A DNA stretch of 64,000 nucleotides from Thalassotalea crassostreae (GTDB lineage: Bacteria > Pseudomonadota > Gammaproteobacteria > Enterobacterales > Alteromonadaceae). The translations under genes were made by a program, and so were the position numbers. Position 1 is the stretch's first letter. Each line of letters begins with the position of its first letter. Under the pieces are notes generated by a model, which was not told where the DNA came from, searched no databases, and saw only the letters and a list, made by a program, of their open reading frames with translations. This document shows positions 26,215-35,504 of the stretch, one piece after another. The stretch covers positions 2,480,001 to 2,544,000 of the forward strand of contig NZ_CP017689.1 of assembly GCF_001831495.1 (NCBI RefSeq), read 5' to 3'.

Positions 26215-26980
26215 TCTCCTGATTGTTTTCTGCTTCAGCGGCAACCTTTGCCGCTTCTTGGCGAGCAATTTGTTTTAGCTGAAGGCCTAAATCTCTGATC
26301 CAGCCTTTTACTTTCTTGTTTTCGCCATTGGTCAACAACTCATAGGTTTCATAGCTTGCTAACGCGTCTGCTTTGTTGCCTATATATAAGTCGTTCAAAA
26401 TCGCTAGATTTAAATGCGCAGGCGCAAAACCTTGCCAGCTTGCAATGGCTGCCTGGTAACTTACTTTGGCTTGTTCAAATTCGCCTAATTTACGTTGTAG
26501 TAACCCTAAGCGGTTATAAGCAAAGTAGTTATTTGGGTTTATCGCAACGGCTTGACTAAAGTGCGCTTTGGCTGCTTCATCATTGTTTTCAGTCAGGGCA
26601 ATATCACCAAGATATACTTGAATACCCGATAACGTTGGATGTTGCTCTGCAAGTGCTGTTAAATCAGTAGAGCTTTTATTGGTAACCGCTGCGTTAATCG
26701 CTTGCTTAACACTCGCGTCGACAGGCGCCGCATTATCAAGATAGGCGTTTGGAGCGGCCTTTAACGCTGCCAATTGTTGTTGCTTAGCTTGCGCGGCTTT
26801 TTCCGCATCAGACATCGTCTGTTCTACAACTTCTTCAACGGCTTGATTAGCAGTTGTATCTGTTGCATTAGCAGCTTCGGTTTCAACAATCTCTGGTGAT
26901 GATGAACACGCCGCTAAGGTAATTGCTGAGCTTGCAAGCAACCATTTAGCCGGTACTCGCAATTGATTAATAAACTTCAT
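26201..26980 (-). CDS. TPR lipoprotein
   Basis: A lipoprotein (signal MKFINQLRVPAKWLLASSAI, lipobox LAAC) followed by an Ala/Glu-rich linker and two or three tetratricopeptide units (for example AHFSQAVAINPNNYFAYNRL then GLLQRKLGEFEQAKVSYQAA). TPR lipoproteins scaffold envelope complexes. The start is the ATG at 26980, since GGAG lies 7 nt before it; the earlier ATG at 26995 forms part of that site. The gene overlaps the 1068-aa TPR gene upstream by 14 nt. Confidence 0.8.
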   Translation of the reverse strand: MKFINQLRVPAKWLLASSAITLAACSSSPEIVETEAANATDTTANQAVEEVVEQTMSDAEKAAQAKQQQLAALKAAPNAYLDNAAPVDASVKQAINAAVTNKSSTDLTALAEQHPTLSGIQVYLGDIALTENNDEAAKAHFSQAVAINPNNYFAYNRLGLLQRKLGEFEQAKVSYQAAIASWQGFAPAHLNLAILNDLYIGNKADALASYETYELLTNGENKKVKGWIRDLGLQLKQIARQEAAKVAAEAENNQENGGE

Positions 26981-29900
26981 TAATATTCTCCACAATTTGC
27001 TCTTGCTTGTTGTATCGACCAGGCATTAATTCAGCCAGCGCTGCAAAGCTACGTTTTACCCATGCATCATAAACCCCACCTTGCGTGCGCTGTGCATTGG
27101 TTTCATGCACTGCGATCGCTTGGTCTTCAAATGGGAAGCTTTGTTCTTCAAGCAGTATTTCATATTGCTCAAGCTCTAATGCATCTAAATCTTTCGGACG
27201 CTCTGAAGCCAATAAATCTTTACCTAGTTGACGATACACCTCACCAATTCGATAGTTTGCCGTGGTTGCAAACTCGGCAACTTGGTAACCTACAACTTGG
27301 TTGTATGCTGCAAGTGTGGTGTTTAATAACTCACGTTTTTTCGCTAAAGATTGATTTAACGGTAAGGTTAACTTGGCGCGTCTAAAGGCGATCATTTTCT
27401 CATCGGCAAAGACTAATTGAGACATCGCGGCTAAATAACGAGAGCGTGCGGTTCTTTCTGCGCCTATCGCTTTACTATCTGCTTCGACAATTTTCTTCAG
27501 CCAGAATTTCCGTTTGTACTCATCGCCTTCTTTGGTCAAGCTTTGCTCTGAGTCTTTATTGTAAAACTCACTCATAATAAACTTAGCTTCCAATGCCGTT
27601 GAATATGGCATCGGGTAAGTATGAGCGTAGCTGCGATAGGCACGCATTGCTTGGTTCTTATTACCGGCTTTCATATAAGTTTCAGCCGATAACCAAAGCA
27701 TCTGACGGGTGTCTTGTGACTTAGGATTTACCGACCATGTCATCTTCAGGTAGTTCGCGGCTTGTTCCCATTGACCCGTTTGTTGGAATGCAAAGGCCAA
27801 TTTTGTTGGGATATCTTTTGATAACTCATTATTTGGGTAGCGCGTTCTAAAATCAGAAAATTGATTAATCGCTTGCTTGTACTTTTTCTGGGTCAACAAA
27901 TGTGTACCTAAATCGTACTGAGCATTGATTCGTATCTTAGAATCAGGCGCAAGCTCAATGACTCTGGCAAAGTGCTTAGTCGCTAAATCTAAATCGGCAG
28001 GATCGCTGTTGGCAGCAATTTCACCTTGACGATAAATACTTGCAGCGTATCTATCGTTCATATCTTTGTAACGTCGATCGTTTTTATCCAATGACGCTAA
28101 GATAGTTTTATAGCTTTCTTCAGCCGCGGCATAATCTTGTTCTGCATACTGACTATGTGCAATCACAAGTAGTGCCGATAATCGTTGCTCTGCGGTTAAG
28201 TTTTCAGGCATCGCGAGTGCCGCCGTTGCAAACTCAATCGCATTTTCGTGATCGCCAGATTTAAAGTACTGTTGGAACACATCACTTTGCACGCTGGCTG
28301 CACGGCTATCATTTGGATAGCTAGCAATAAATTGTGTTTTATAATCGCTCTGTTCATTGGTTAAGCGTTGTTTTTGCTCTTGAGTTTCTGCCGATTTAAT
28401 GCGTTTATCGTAGGTTAAAATTAACGCATAGGCGGCTTCGGCGCTGTAATCTTTATTAAACTCAGCAAGAAGTTCTGGATCGAGTTCGCTGTCAGTCGCG
28501 GCCGTTTCACCAGCGTCCGTCCCCTCTACTGTTGGCTCTGTATTCGCTTGGGTTGAATCATTGCCAGCATAGGCAACACTTTCGTAGTATTTTGCCGCTT
28601 GGTCATAGTCGCTCATTTCATAGTAACTTTCCGCTAAATAAAAACTCATCGTGCTTGCGCCGATGTGTCCTGGGAAACTTGCTAAAAACATTTGATAATA
28701 ACGTGCCGTTTCACTATAAGCTGTATTTACCTTTGTGCGCTGGGCATTGGTATTGTTTGACGCTAATAATCGTTTTTGTTGCTGAGCATTTGCATGGGCA
28801 TTTTGTGCGAGTTCTTGCGTAAGCGCCATTAATACTGGCGTTGCTTTTTCACGAACTAAACCGTCTTTGCCTTGCCAATATGGCGTTTCTTGCATGCCGC
28901 CCGTAGATTGAGAGCCTTCAGCAGGTTGAGAGCCTTCAGCTGGTAGAGAGCCATCAGCTGGTTGAGAGTCATCAGCTGGTAGAGAGCCTTCAGCAAGTTG
29001 AGAGCCTTCAGCAAGTTGAGAGCCTTCAGCAAACTTATAAGTGTCAACAAAGGCCACTTTCTCGTCTTTAAGCTCAGTAACATAACGACCACGACGCATT
29101 GCTGTCATCTTATCCATGGCAAAAATTACCGCCATTTCATCGTCTTGATGGGTCTCTATGTAACGACTGTATACACCAATAGCATCGCTATAACGCTGCT
29201 TACTTAAATAGTAATCGGCAAGCTCGGCGTAACTTAAATGCTCATATGGACGTTCGCCCATATTCATGTAATGACGAGTTAAACTGTCCACCCCTTCCGT
29301 TGCCGAAAAGATCAATGTCATTACCGTAAAGGTTTCTTCAACAAGTTGCTTATCTCTTGATGGCAACACTGCCGATAATTCCTCTAATGTATGAACATCA
29401 GTCATCACATCATCAGGCATAGCGCTATCAAAAATTTTACTAAAGGTGATCAACGCTTGTTGGTACTGCTCTAATTTAAAGTAACTCCAACCTTGCATAT
29501 AAAGGGCAATAGCATAATAAGGGTTATCATCTTCTGTGGCAGTGACAACCTGATAGCTAGTTAATGCTTTTGCATATTGCTGATCAGAGAATAAAATTTC
29601 GGCACGTCTAAAATGCACTTCCAGCAAATAAGGATTTTCTGGAAATTCGTTATTTAAACGGTCAATTGTTTTTAACGTATTGGCGCTGTCGCCTTGTAAA
29701 TCATAAGCCTTAGCTAATTGATACAATAACTTATCGTTGCCCTCTGCTCCTGGATTGTCATCAATAAACCCAGTTAATGCGGTGATAGCGCCGCCATAAT
29801 AAGCGTCGTTATTGGCTTCACCGTCAAGCTGCGACTGCTCACCTTGCATTACTTTTAATACCGCAATACGCTGTTTAAGTTCAGCTTGTACTGCAGGGTC

Positions 29901-30173
29901 TTCAACTTCGAGTAATAACGTTTCGTAAGATTGAGTTATTTCTGTCAATGACATTTCAGGCAAATCAGCTTTAATACCCGTTGCAGGTTGCAATTGTACA
30001 TCGCCAATTGTGGCGCTACGCTGTCTTTTAGCAACCACTTCTTCGTCGTAGTTCTCATCAGTTAAAATACAACCCGACAGTAACATTGACGACATTGCCA
30101 CCGCGGCAACTGAGCGGCCAAATGAACGAGCATATGAACGACTAATCGAAAGAGATAAAATAGATTTTTTCAT
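26967..30173 (-). CDS. Large TPR-repeat outer-membrane lipoprotein
   Basis: A 1068-aa lipoprotein (signal MKKSILSLSISRSYARSFGR..., lipobox LSGC) composed mostly of tetratricopeptide repeats, clear from about residue 140 to 300 and from 500 to 950 (for example FHVRRAEILFSDQQY-like and HFARVIELAPDSKIRINAQY units). Residues 380-422 hold seven copies of a six-residue repeat of the AEGSQL type, a flexible insertion. By likeness to TPR proteins of the Glt and Tol-Pal type systems it would be a periplasmic scaffold. It starts at the stop of the 706-aa gene (TAATG, 1-nt overlap). Confidence 0.85.
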   Translation of the reverse strand: MKKSILSLSISRSYARSFGRSVAAVAMSSMLLSGCILTDENYDEEVVAKRQRSATIGDVQLQPATGIKADLPEMSLTEITQSYETLLLEVEDPAVQAELKQRIAVLKVMQGEQSQLDGEANNDAYYGGAITALTGFIDDNPGAEGNDKLLYQLAKAYDLQGDSANTLKTIDRLNNEFPENPYLLEVHFRRAEILFSDQQYAKALTSYQVVTATEDDNPYYAIALYMQGWSYFKLEQYQQALITFSKIFDSAMPDDVMTDVHTLEELSAVLPSRDKQLVEETFTVMTLIFSATEGVDSLTRHYMNMGERPYEHLSYAELADYYLSKQRYSDAIGVYSRYIETHQDDEMAVIFAMDKMTAMRRGRYVTELKDEKVAFVDTYKFAEGSQLAEGSQLAEGSLPADDSQPADGSLPAEGSQPAEGSQSTGGMQETPYWQGKDGLVREKATPVLMALTQELAQNAHANAQQQKRLLASNNTNAQRTKVNTAYSETARYYQMFLASFPGHIGASTMSFYLAESYYEMSDYDQAAKYYESVAYAGNDSTQANTEPTVEGTDAGETAATDSELDPELLAEFNKDYSAEAAYALILTYDKRIKSAETQEQKQRLTNEQSDYKTQFIASYPNDSRAASVQSDVFQQYFKSGDHENAIEFATAALAMPENLTAEQRLSALLVIAHSQYAEQDYAAAEESYKTILASLDKNDRRYKDMNDRYAASIYRQGEIAANSDPADLDLATKHFARVIELAPDSKIRINAQYDLGTHLLTQKKYKQAINQFSDFRTRYPNNELSKDIPTKLAFAFQQTGQWEQAANYLKMTWSVNPKSQDTRQMLWLSAETYMKAGNKNQAMRAYRSYAHTYPMPYSTALEAKFIMSEFYNKDSEQSLTKEGDEYKRKFWLKKIVEADSKAIGAERTARSRYLAAMSQLVFADEKMIAFRRAKLTLPLNQSLAKKRELLNTTLAAYNQVVGYQVAEFATTANYRIGEVYRQLGKDLLASERPKDLDALELEQYEILLEEQSFPFEDQAIAVHETNAQRTQGGVYDAWVKRSFAALAELMPGRYNKQEQIVENINEVY
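28908..29033. repeat. 18-bp in-frame tandem repeat, seven copies
   Basis: Units like TTGAGAGCCTTCAGCAAG follow one another seven times inside the 1068-aa TPR gene and encode AEGSQL variants. Being a multiple of three, copy-number changes would keep the frame, so the length may vary between strains. Confidence 0.85.
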
Positions 30174-32293
30174 TATTCTTCTCCTCCTTGCTGTTTAATA
30201 AAGGCATCATCGGTAATGCGTACAATGGCCATTTTCGCTTTTTGCATATAATCACTTAAATCACTGCGCTGCTCATTGAGCCCGGCTATTAACTGCTCTT
30301 GCATTTGCATTAACAATTGTTTTTGTAAGCCACGAGTCGTTGCCATTTTTTCTGACAATCTGGTTTGCATATCAAACACTGGCGATAAACCAAGGGTTCG
30401 GTTTTCTTGTAATTTCGCTAACGAATTAATGTTTGCTTGCTTAAGCGTGCGACCTTCTTGATCAAGATAATGATCGCCAATTTGCCATAACAATGAACCT
30501 GCAATTCTATCAAGGCGCAGTTTCAACGCGGTTTGCTCAGGGCCTGTGCCGGTTGCATCAACACGTGCTTTTAACGCTATGTATTGTTGATAAACGCTGG
30601 TCAATTCATTGCGATTGCCAATAACCGGATCGCTGGTGAATAACTTGCCAACGTAACCAAACGCGGTTTGGTTTAACTGGCTATCTAGCGCTCGATATTG
30701 ACGTTCTAATTCATTAATTTGTGCCTGGCGAAGTTCAATTTCTTGCTGCTTTTCAATTGGCGATTTAACCGTAGCGGCAGTGACTGCTGCCTTATCATTC
30801 AAATCTTGCTGATAAAAGCTCTTCGCTAATTCATCGCTTTTTTGTTGCAGCAATATCAAAGTATTGTGCATGACGTTTAGATCATTAATGTCTTCAAGAT
30901 TGTGTTGGAACTCGTTTGAAGCAACCACATCATAACTGTTAAAGTCTTTTGGCACGTTAAAGGTAACTTTGCCACCTTTTAAGTTTTGCGGTGCTTGAAT
31001 CACTTCACCATTGTCATCGTAAACTACCGGCGCTTCTTCAACGGCAAGCAATGACATCAAATACTCATCGGATGCTAATTTGGCAATTTCATCATCAAGG
31101 GAAGTTTGTTGACGTTGAAAACGGTCAACCATTTTGCTGTAAACAGCATAGGCACTGTCGGTATCGTCAAGCTGCTCGTGGGCATATCCTTGAGCAATAT
31201 TGGCTTCAAGTACAAAGGTAGAGTTTGATGGCATTGCACCAAGTTTTTGCCAAACGGCAAGTGCGGTATCAAAGTCACCTTTGTTCGCCATTGCCCAACC
31301 GTAACCTAAGTACGCTGATTCAGTATCTAATGAATCGGCTGAAATGCGTTTAAAACACTCAATCGCTTCATCGTTTTGATCAAGTTGAATATGCAAATAG
31401 CCTTTGGCCAAATTTGCTCGGTCAATTAATGCTTCAATCTCGTCGGTAATTTCAACCGGTTGCGTGCTAACGTTTTGGCTATCGGCGTCAGCTTCACTTT
31501 CGCCCTCACCAGCAGGCAAAGAATTATCGCCAGGCAATGTCACCACGACCGCTAAGGCATCAATGGCTTTTTGTTTTTCACTTTGTTGCAACAACTCCAT
31601 CGCTACATTAAACGCTAAATAACGATGATAAATAGAGCCTTCGCTGATATTTGCCGCTGCCGCTCTTGCCGCAGGTAAATCGTCTATACGAAGGGCTATT
31701 TGCGCCGAATAATAATAAAATTCATCAACGTATTCTGCCGCTAAGTTTTCGCCGACTTGATTAATCGCTTTATTGGCTTTGTTGTATTGCTGTTTTTTAT
31801 AAAGTGCTTTGGCAAAACGAAAAAATACAAAATCTTTATAGGCTGGATCGGTTGAAGTTTTTGCCGAATCTAACAACTGCTCAGCAAAAATCTGACCCGC
31901 ACCATTATCCATTTCAAAGTGCAACTCTAAACCGGCTTTAAGAAGCTTAGATTTATCATCAAGGGCAACACCTTGTTTTTCGAGCAGCACCAATTCGGTT
32001 AACGATTGAAAGTAATCGTCTTGCAAATAGTTATATATCGCGACGCCTTTACCTGTTTTCAGCTTGGTCGTTTTTACTTCTGTTTGTTCCACTGCGGTTT
32101 TGGATAACGGCGCTTGCTCTGCTTCAGCGCTGTAGGCATTTGCTGTAAGTACAACACTTGCGCCGCTTATTGCAAACGCCATGCTGATCCCTGCTGCGCG
32201 CAACGAACGGCTAATGCGACTTAAACGCATTTCGCTAGCCCAGTTAACACTGTCAGCAAAGGGTGATTTTGAAGAATTAAATGAACGGCTCAT
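30173..32293 (-). CDS. TPR-repeat periplasmic protein
   Basis: A 706-aa protein with an uncleaved or late signal segment (LRAAGISMAFAISGASVVLTAN, about residues 31-54) and TPR-like helices from about 70 to 400 (for example FVFFRFAKALYKKQQYNKAN and YLGYGWAMANKGDFDTALAV). A coiled-coil-prone C-terminal half (residues 470-700, Gln/Leu rich) follows. It overlaps the next gene by 1 nt and follows the 184-aa gene by 3 bp, so the cluster is transcribed together. It is probably a scaffold joining the inner-membrane motor to the outer membrane. Confidence 0.82.
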   Translation of the reverse strand: MSRSFNSSKSPFADSVNWASEMRLSRISRSLRAAGISMAFAISGASVVLTANAYSAEAEQAPLSKTAVEQTEVKTTKLKTGKGVAIYNYLQDDYFQSLTELVLLEKQGVALDDKSKLLKAGLELHFEMDNGAGQIFAEQLLDSAKTSTDPAYKDFVFFRFAKALYKKQQYNKANKAINQVGENLAAEYVDEFYYYSAQIALRIDDLPAARAAAANISEGSIYHRYLAFNVAMELLQQSEKQKAIDALAVVVTLPGDNSLPAGEGESEADADSQNVSTQPVEITDEIEALIDRANLAKGYLHIQLDQNDEAIECFKRISADSLDTESAYLGYGWAMANKGDFDTALAVWQKLGAMPSNSTFVLEANIAQGYAHEQLDDTDSAYAVYSKMVDRFQRQQTSLDDEIAKLASDEYLMSLLAVEEAPVVYDDNGEVIQAPQNLKGGKVTFNVPKDFNSYDVVASNEFQHNLEDINDLNVMHNTLILLQQKSDELAKSFYQQDLNDKAAVTAATVKSPIEKQQEIELRQAQINELERQYRALDSQLNQTAFGYVGKLFTSDPVIGNRNELTSVYQQYIALKARVDATGTGPEQTALKLRLDRIAGSLLWQIGDHYLDQEGRTLKQANINSLAKLQENRTLGLSPVFDMQTRLSEKMATTRGLQKQLLMQMQEQLIAGLNEQRSDLSDYMQKAKMAIVRITDDAFIKQQGGEE

Positions 32294-32296
32294 ATA

Positions 32297-32851
32297 TTAC
32301 AGCTCATTTAATGAAACAACTGGCGTCATTGCACTTTGTGAATAGCTAATACTCAATTCAAAGACTGCTGGCTCCACTTGTTTGTTAAAGCTATGGGTTA
32401 ATGCACGCTTGGTTGCACTGCCGGTACCATCAACACCAGAAAATATTGCGGTAATGGTATGCGGCCCCGCATCAACGTCACCAATATAAAGACGTTCAAC
32501 ACCGCCTCGATTTAACGCTGAGCTTTGTTGCTCATCGTATTTGCTTAGAGAAACTTCTTCACCATCAATAAACACTTTGGTTGAAGTGACATTAAATGTT
32601 CCGGCTGAGTTTACTTTTAAATAAACTGCAACTTGTTCAGAATCTGGGTAAAACATTTTCTGCTCTAACAATTGAATATCAGCAGCGATGTCAACCATAT
32701 CGGTTTTCAACGCTTGTAATTGTTGCTCACTCGTTGCTTCTTCAGCAATGCTTACCTGTGAAAACGTGGTGATCGTTGCCGTAATTAGCGCCGTTATCAA
32801 CTTAATAACAGCAGTTTGGTTTGTTTTCGCAGTATTTATTATATTTTTCAT
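32297..32851 (-). CDS. Exported protein of unknown function (envelope-machine cluster)
   Basis: A 184-aa protein with a signal peptide (IKLITALITATITTFSQVSIAEE). A short helix (QLQALKTDMVDIAADIQLLE) follows, then a beta-rich domain with VFIDGEEVSLSKYDEQQ and IGDVDAGPHTITAIFSGVDG, which looks like an immunoglobulin or PEGA-like fold. It probably works in the periplasm beside the barrel and TPR proteins. No family is recognised. AGGTAG lies 5-6 nt before the ATG. Confidence 0.75.
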   Translation of the reverse strand: MKNIINTAKTNQTAVIKLITALITATITTFSQVSIAEEATSEQQLQALKTDMVDIAADIQLLEQKMFYPDSEQVAVYLKVNSAGTFNVTSTKVFIDGEEVSLSKYDEQQSSALNRGGVERLYIGDVDAGPHTITAIFSGVDGTGSATKRALTHSFNKQVEPAVFELSISYSQSAMTPVVSLNEL

Positions 32852-32887
32852 ATCGCTACCTTTATCTTGCGTTAACTTATTACCAAC

Positions 32888-33454
32888 TTAGAAATAATAA
32901 GCCATGCCTAAGGTTGCTACGGCATCGAGTGCCCACTCTTCATCATTATCAAGCTGGTGATGTAAGTGACCTCGTAAATCAAAGCGCATTGAAAATTTAT
33001 CGTCAAGCATCACACGGTAACCAGCGCCGCCAACAATCGTTTTAAACTCACTACCATTTTCAAGTTCGGTATAACCACCACCGCCAACAAAAAACAGTGA
33101 CGTGTTAAAACGGTAATCACTTGAAACAAATAACTGACTGTGAAAGTTATAACCCAGAACACCGTCTAAATATTTCACTTCAGGCTCATGCCCTGTTACA
33201 GAATACGAAGCTTCGGCAAAAAAGTTTTCCGTTAAGTGATAGGCTAAACGTGCACCAAATACGCCATGGGTTGTACCGCCATCTAAATTAGCTGCACCAC
33301 CAAAGATACCGATTTCCCAATCCGCAGAATGAATGTCTACGTTTGTTGATTGAGTTTCAATAATTGGTTCAATCAAATCTGATTGCTCTGCCATTGCTGT
33401 ACCACAAGCCATTAAACCGACCAGTAAACAAGCTTTTGCCGTTACATTTTTCAC
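32888..33454 (-). CDS. Outer-membrane beta-barrel protein of the envelope machine
   Basis: Read from the GTG at 33454 it is a 188-aa protein with a signal peptide (KNVTAKACLLVGLMACGTAMA) and eight or so amphipathic strands ending in an aromatic residue (TLGMAYYF), the usual barrel signature. The GTG start is chosen because AGGAG lies 6-8 nt upstream. A small hairpin (ATCACC/GGTGAT, 33471-33487) sits just before that site and could modulate translation. It would be the outer-membrane component reached by the TonB-like protein. Confidence 0.82.
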   Translation of the reverse strand: MKNVTAKACLLVGLMACGTAMAEQSDLIEPIIETQSTNVDIHSADWEIGIFGGAANLDGGTTHGVFGARLAYHLTENFFAEASYSVTGHEPEVKYLDGVLGYNFHSQLFVSSDYRFNTSLFFVGGGGYTELENGSEFKTIVGGAGYRVMLDDKFSMRFDLRGHLHHQLDNDEEWALDAVATLGMAYYF

Positions 33455-33582
33455 GTTTTTGCTCCTACAAATCACCACCTTGGTGATCTTTTTATTCTTA
33501 TTAGTTAAACCTGCGTTGCGCCGGCTATTTATTAATTTGTTATTCTTTAAATCGTTCTCGCCTTAGCCAGAACAATACAATT

Positions 33583-33848
33583 CGACTTCTTGAACCCAAT
33601 CCAACTTCTTGAACCCAATCCAACTTCCTGAACCTTATTCGACTTCCTGAACCCAATTCGACTTCCTGAACCTAGTTCGACTTCCTGGACCTAATTCGAC
33701 TTCCTGAACCTAATTCGACTTCCTGAACCTAATTCGACTTCCTGAACCTAATTCGACTTCCTGAACCTAATTCGACTTCCTGAACCTAATTCGACTTCCT
33801 GAACCCAGTTCGACTTCCTGAACCCAATTCGATTTCCTGAACTAGTTT
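33583..33848. repeat. Tandem array of 14 copies of a 19-bp unit
   Basis: CGACTTCCTGAACCTAATT and close variants repeat with an exact 19-bp period from 33583. The last unit ends in CCTGAACTAGTTTCAGG, a complete hairpin. The unit matches the left half of the REP palindromes seen elsewhere (CGACTCCCTGAA), so the array looks like an amplified half-REP. It lies between the SH3-protein gene and the barrel gene. Confidence 0.93.
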
Positions 33849-33882
33849 CAGGATCTTTTGAATTCAATTACGTTCTCAGGAT

Positions 33883-34215
33883 TTACTTAAACTTTTCTAA
33901 TATGCCTTTAATACCACCGGAGGTAATAACAACGGCGTTACCTTGACTATCAACGGTCTTCGCCATATTGGCATCACTTACCCAACCACCAGTACCATCA
34001 GCACTGATCACTTTAAAGTAACCTGTACGGCGACCAACAACGGTGATCCACTCACCTTTTTCGGCAACATAAAATTTAGGGTAGTCGCTACTTGGACCTG
34101 AATGCATATCGACATAGGGGGCAGCAACTTGCACTTTGATTTGTTCTGCGGCATGTAGCGGTGCTAACGTTAAAAACATAGCGATGCCAGCTACAATTGA
34201 TTTGAAAAACTGCAT
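33883..34215 (-). CDS. Exported bacterial SH3 domain protein
   Basis: A 110-aa protein with a signal peptide (MQFFKSIVAGIAMFLTLAPLHAA) followed by one SH3b domain: VAAPYVDMHSGPSSDYPKFY, then KGEWITVVGRRTGYFKVISA and GGWVSDANM. SH3b domains bind peptidoglycan or peptides in the periplasm. It is the first gene of the minus-strand envelope cluster, though the 19-bp repeat array lies between it and the barrel gene. Confidence 0.85.
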   Translation of the reverse strand: MQFFKSIVAGIAMFLTLAPLHAAEQIKVQVAAPYVDMHSGPSSDYPKFYVAEKGEWITVVGRRTGYFKVISADGTGGWVSDANMAKTVDSQGNAVVITSGGIKGILEKFK

Positions 34216-34848
34216 TGGTTCAATCCCTTTATATAAATTATTATATTTTTTATTATCTTATTTTTACTTTTTCTGCATTTTTAATGCGAAATTCTATCGA
34301 CACTTTTCATCTAAGCGTTAGTTAACACTGCTTAAATATTCGTTAACTGCATTGCTTTTAACTTTATTTCTAACAACGCATTTAACTATTTTTTTACTAT
34401 GTATTTATTAACCGCTTTCTAATATAAGAGCCATGCCTAAATAACAAAAACGTTAGTGTTAACCTAATATTTACATTAATGAATGAATCTAACAGCTTTA
34501 AACTAAATAAAAAAGCAAAAATAGCGAATAAAATAGCATTTATGCAAAAAAACAGCGAATGCACTTAAGGCAGCATAAATCCGCGAATAATAACGGCTAA
34601 CAACACGCTAAATCTTTTCGCCACCACTCACAATACGCCAAACTTACTCGCCATTTATTTCACCTTTTATTGGATTACCCCCGATCTGTTTTATAATAAT
34701 TCTCGAGTTACAAATTGTTAACCTTATTAACAATTAACATCTATTTAATATTTGGGCGTCGACCTATACTAACCACAGTAAAAAATACAGATAAACCTTA
34801 CAACCAAATAAGATTCCTCAATATCATATTAAAGGATTGATAAATATC
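34216..34848. other. Divergent promoter region, 630 bp without genes
   Basis: This AT-rich stretch lies between the divergently transcribed SH3-protein gene and the outer-membrane barrel gene. It should hold the promoter of the whole envelope-machine cluster on the minus strand. I see no clear operator or RNA in it. Confidence 0.5.
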
Positions 34849-35376
34849 ATGAAAAAATTAATTACTGCATTAACATTGACCCTAACAGCGGCTATAGCAG
34901 CACCGGCAATGGCAGAGCAAGAACCAAATATTTACGTTGGCGCAAACATTTCTCATGGTTACTTTAATGAAGACAGTAAAGATGAAATTGATTTCTCTAA
35001 CGCAATCGTACGTTTTGGTTATCAATTTGATGAACACATCGCAACGGAGCTTCGTGTTGGTCAATCACTGTCTGAAACAGATTATGACGGCTATTCTCAA
35101 GAGCTTGATGGTTTATATGGTGGTTACTTAAAATTAGGTCACAAAATGAGCGATAAGTTTTCTGTTTATATGCTTGCCGGTGTTTCTAATGTTGAAATCA
35201 CGACCACAACTGATGGCGGCGGTTCATACACACAAGACACAACCAGTGCCAGTTTCGGTTCAGGTATAGAATACACAATCACTGATAACTTAAGCATTAA
35301 CACTGAGGTGATGGCTTACTCAATCAGCGACGCTAAGTTCGGCACATTTGGTTTCGGCGCAACGTACGCGTTCTAA
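34849..35376 (+). CDS. Small outer-membrane beta-barrel (OmpA/OmpX-like, porin-family fold)
   Basis: A 175-aa protein read from ATG 34849 (MKKLITALTLTLTAAIAAPA signal, cleavage at AMA). Eight alternating strands follow (YVGANISHGYF, AIVRFGYQFDEHIATELRVG, FSVYMLAGVSNVEI, GSGIEYTITDNLSINTEVMA), ending in TFGFGATYAF with the terminal Phe of barrels. AAAGGA lies 12 nt upstream. It is monocistronic, with a strong terminator. The gene at 36173 encodes a related barrel. Confidence 0.88.
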   Translation: MKKLITALTLTLTAAIAAPAMAEQEPNIYVGANISHGYFNEDSKDEIDFSNAIVRFGYQFDEHIATELRVGQSLSETDYDGYSQELDGLYGGYLKLGHKMSDKFSVYMLAGVSNVEITTTTDGGGSYTQDTTSASFGSGIEYTITDNLSINTEVMAYSISDAKFGTFGFGATYAF

Positions 35377-35424
35377 ACTAAGATAAAAATTCAAATACAA
35401 ATTCGAACAAAGCAAAAAACACAC

Positions 35425-35454
35425 AAGCCCACTGATAGCAATATCAGTGGGCTT
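35425..35454 (+). terminator. Strong terminator of the barrel gene
   Basis: AAGCCCACTGATA and TATCAGTGGGCTT form a 13-bp stem with a GCAA loop, followed by TTTT. Confidence 0.92.
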
Positions 35455-35504
35455 TTTAATGCCACAACTCACCACAATAAAACTCAAAAGATACACTGTC
35501 GACT

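Noticed and set aside
33583..33848. Possible CRISPR array
   Set aside because: Units of 19 bp are contiguous with no spacers, and no cas gene is present.
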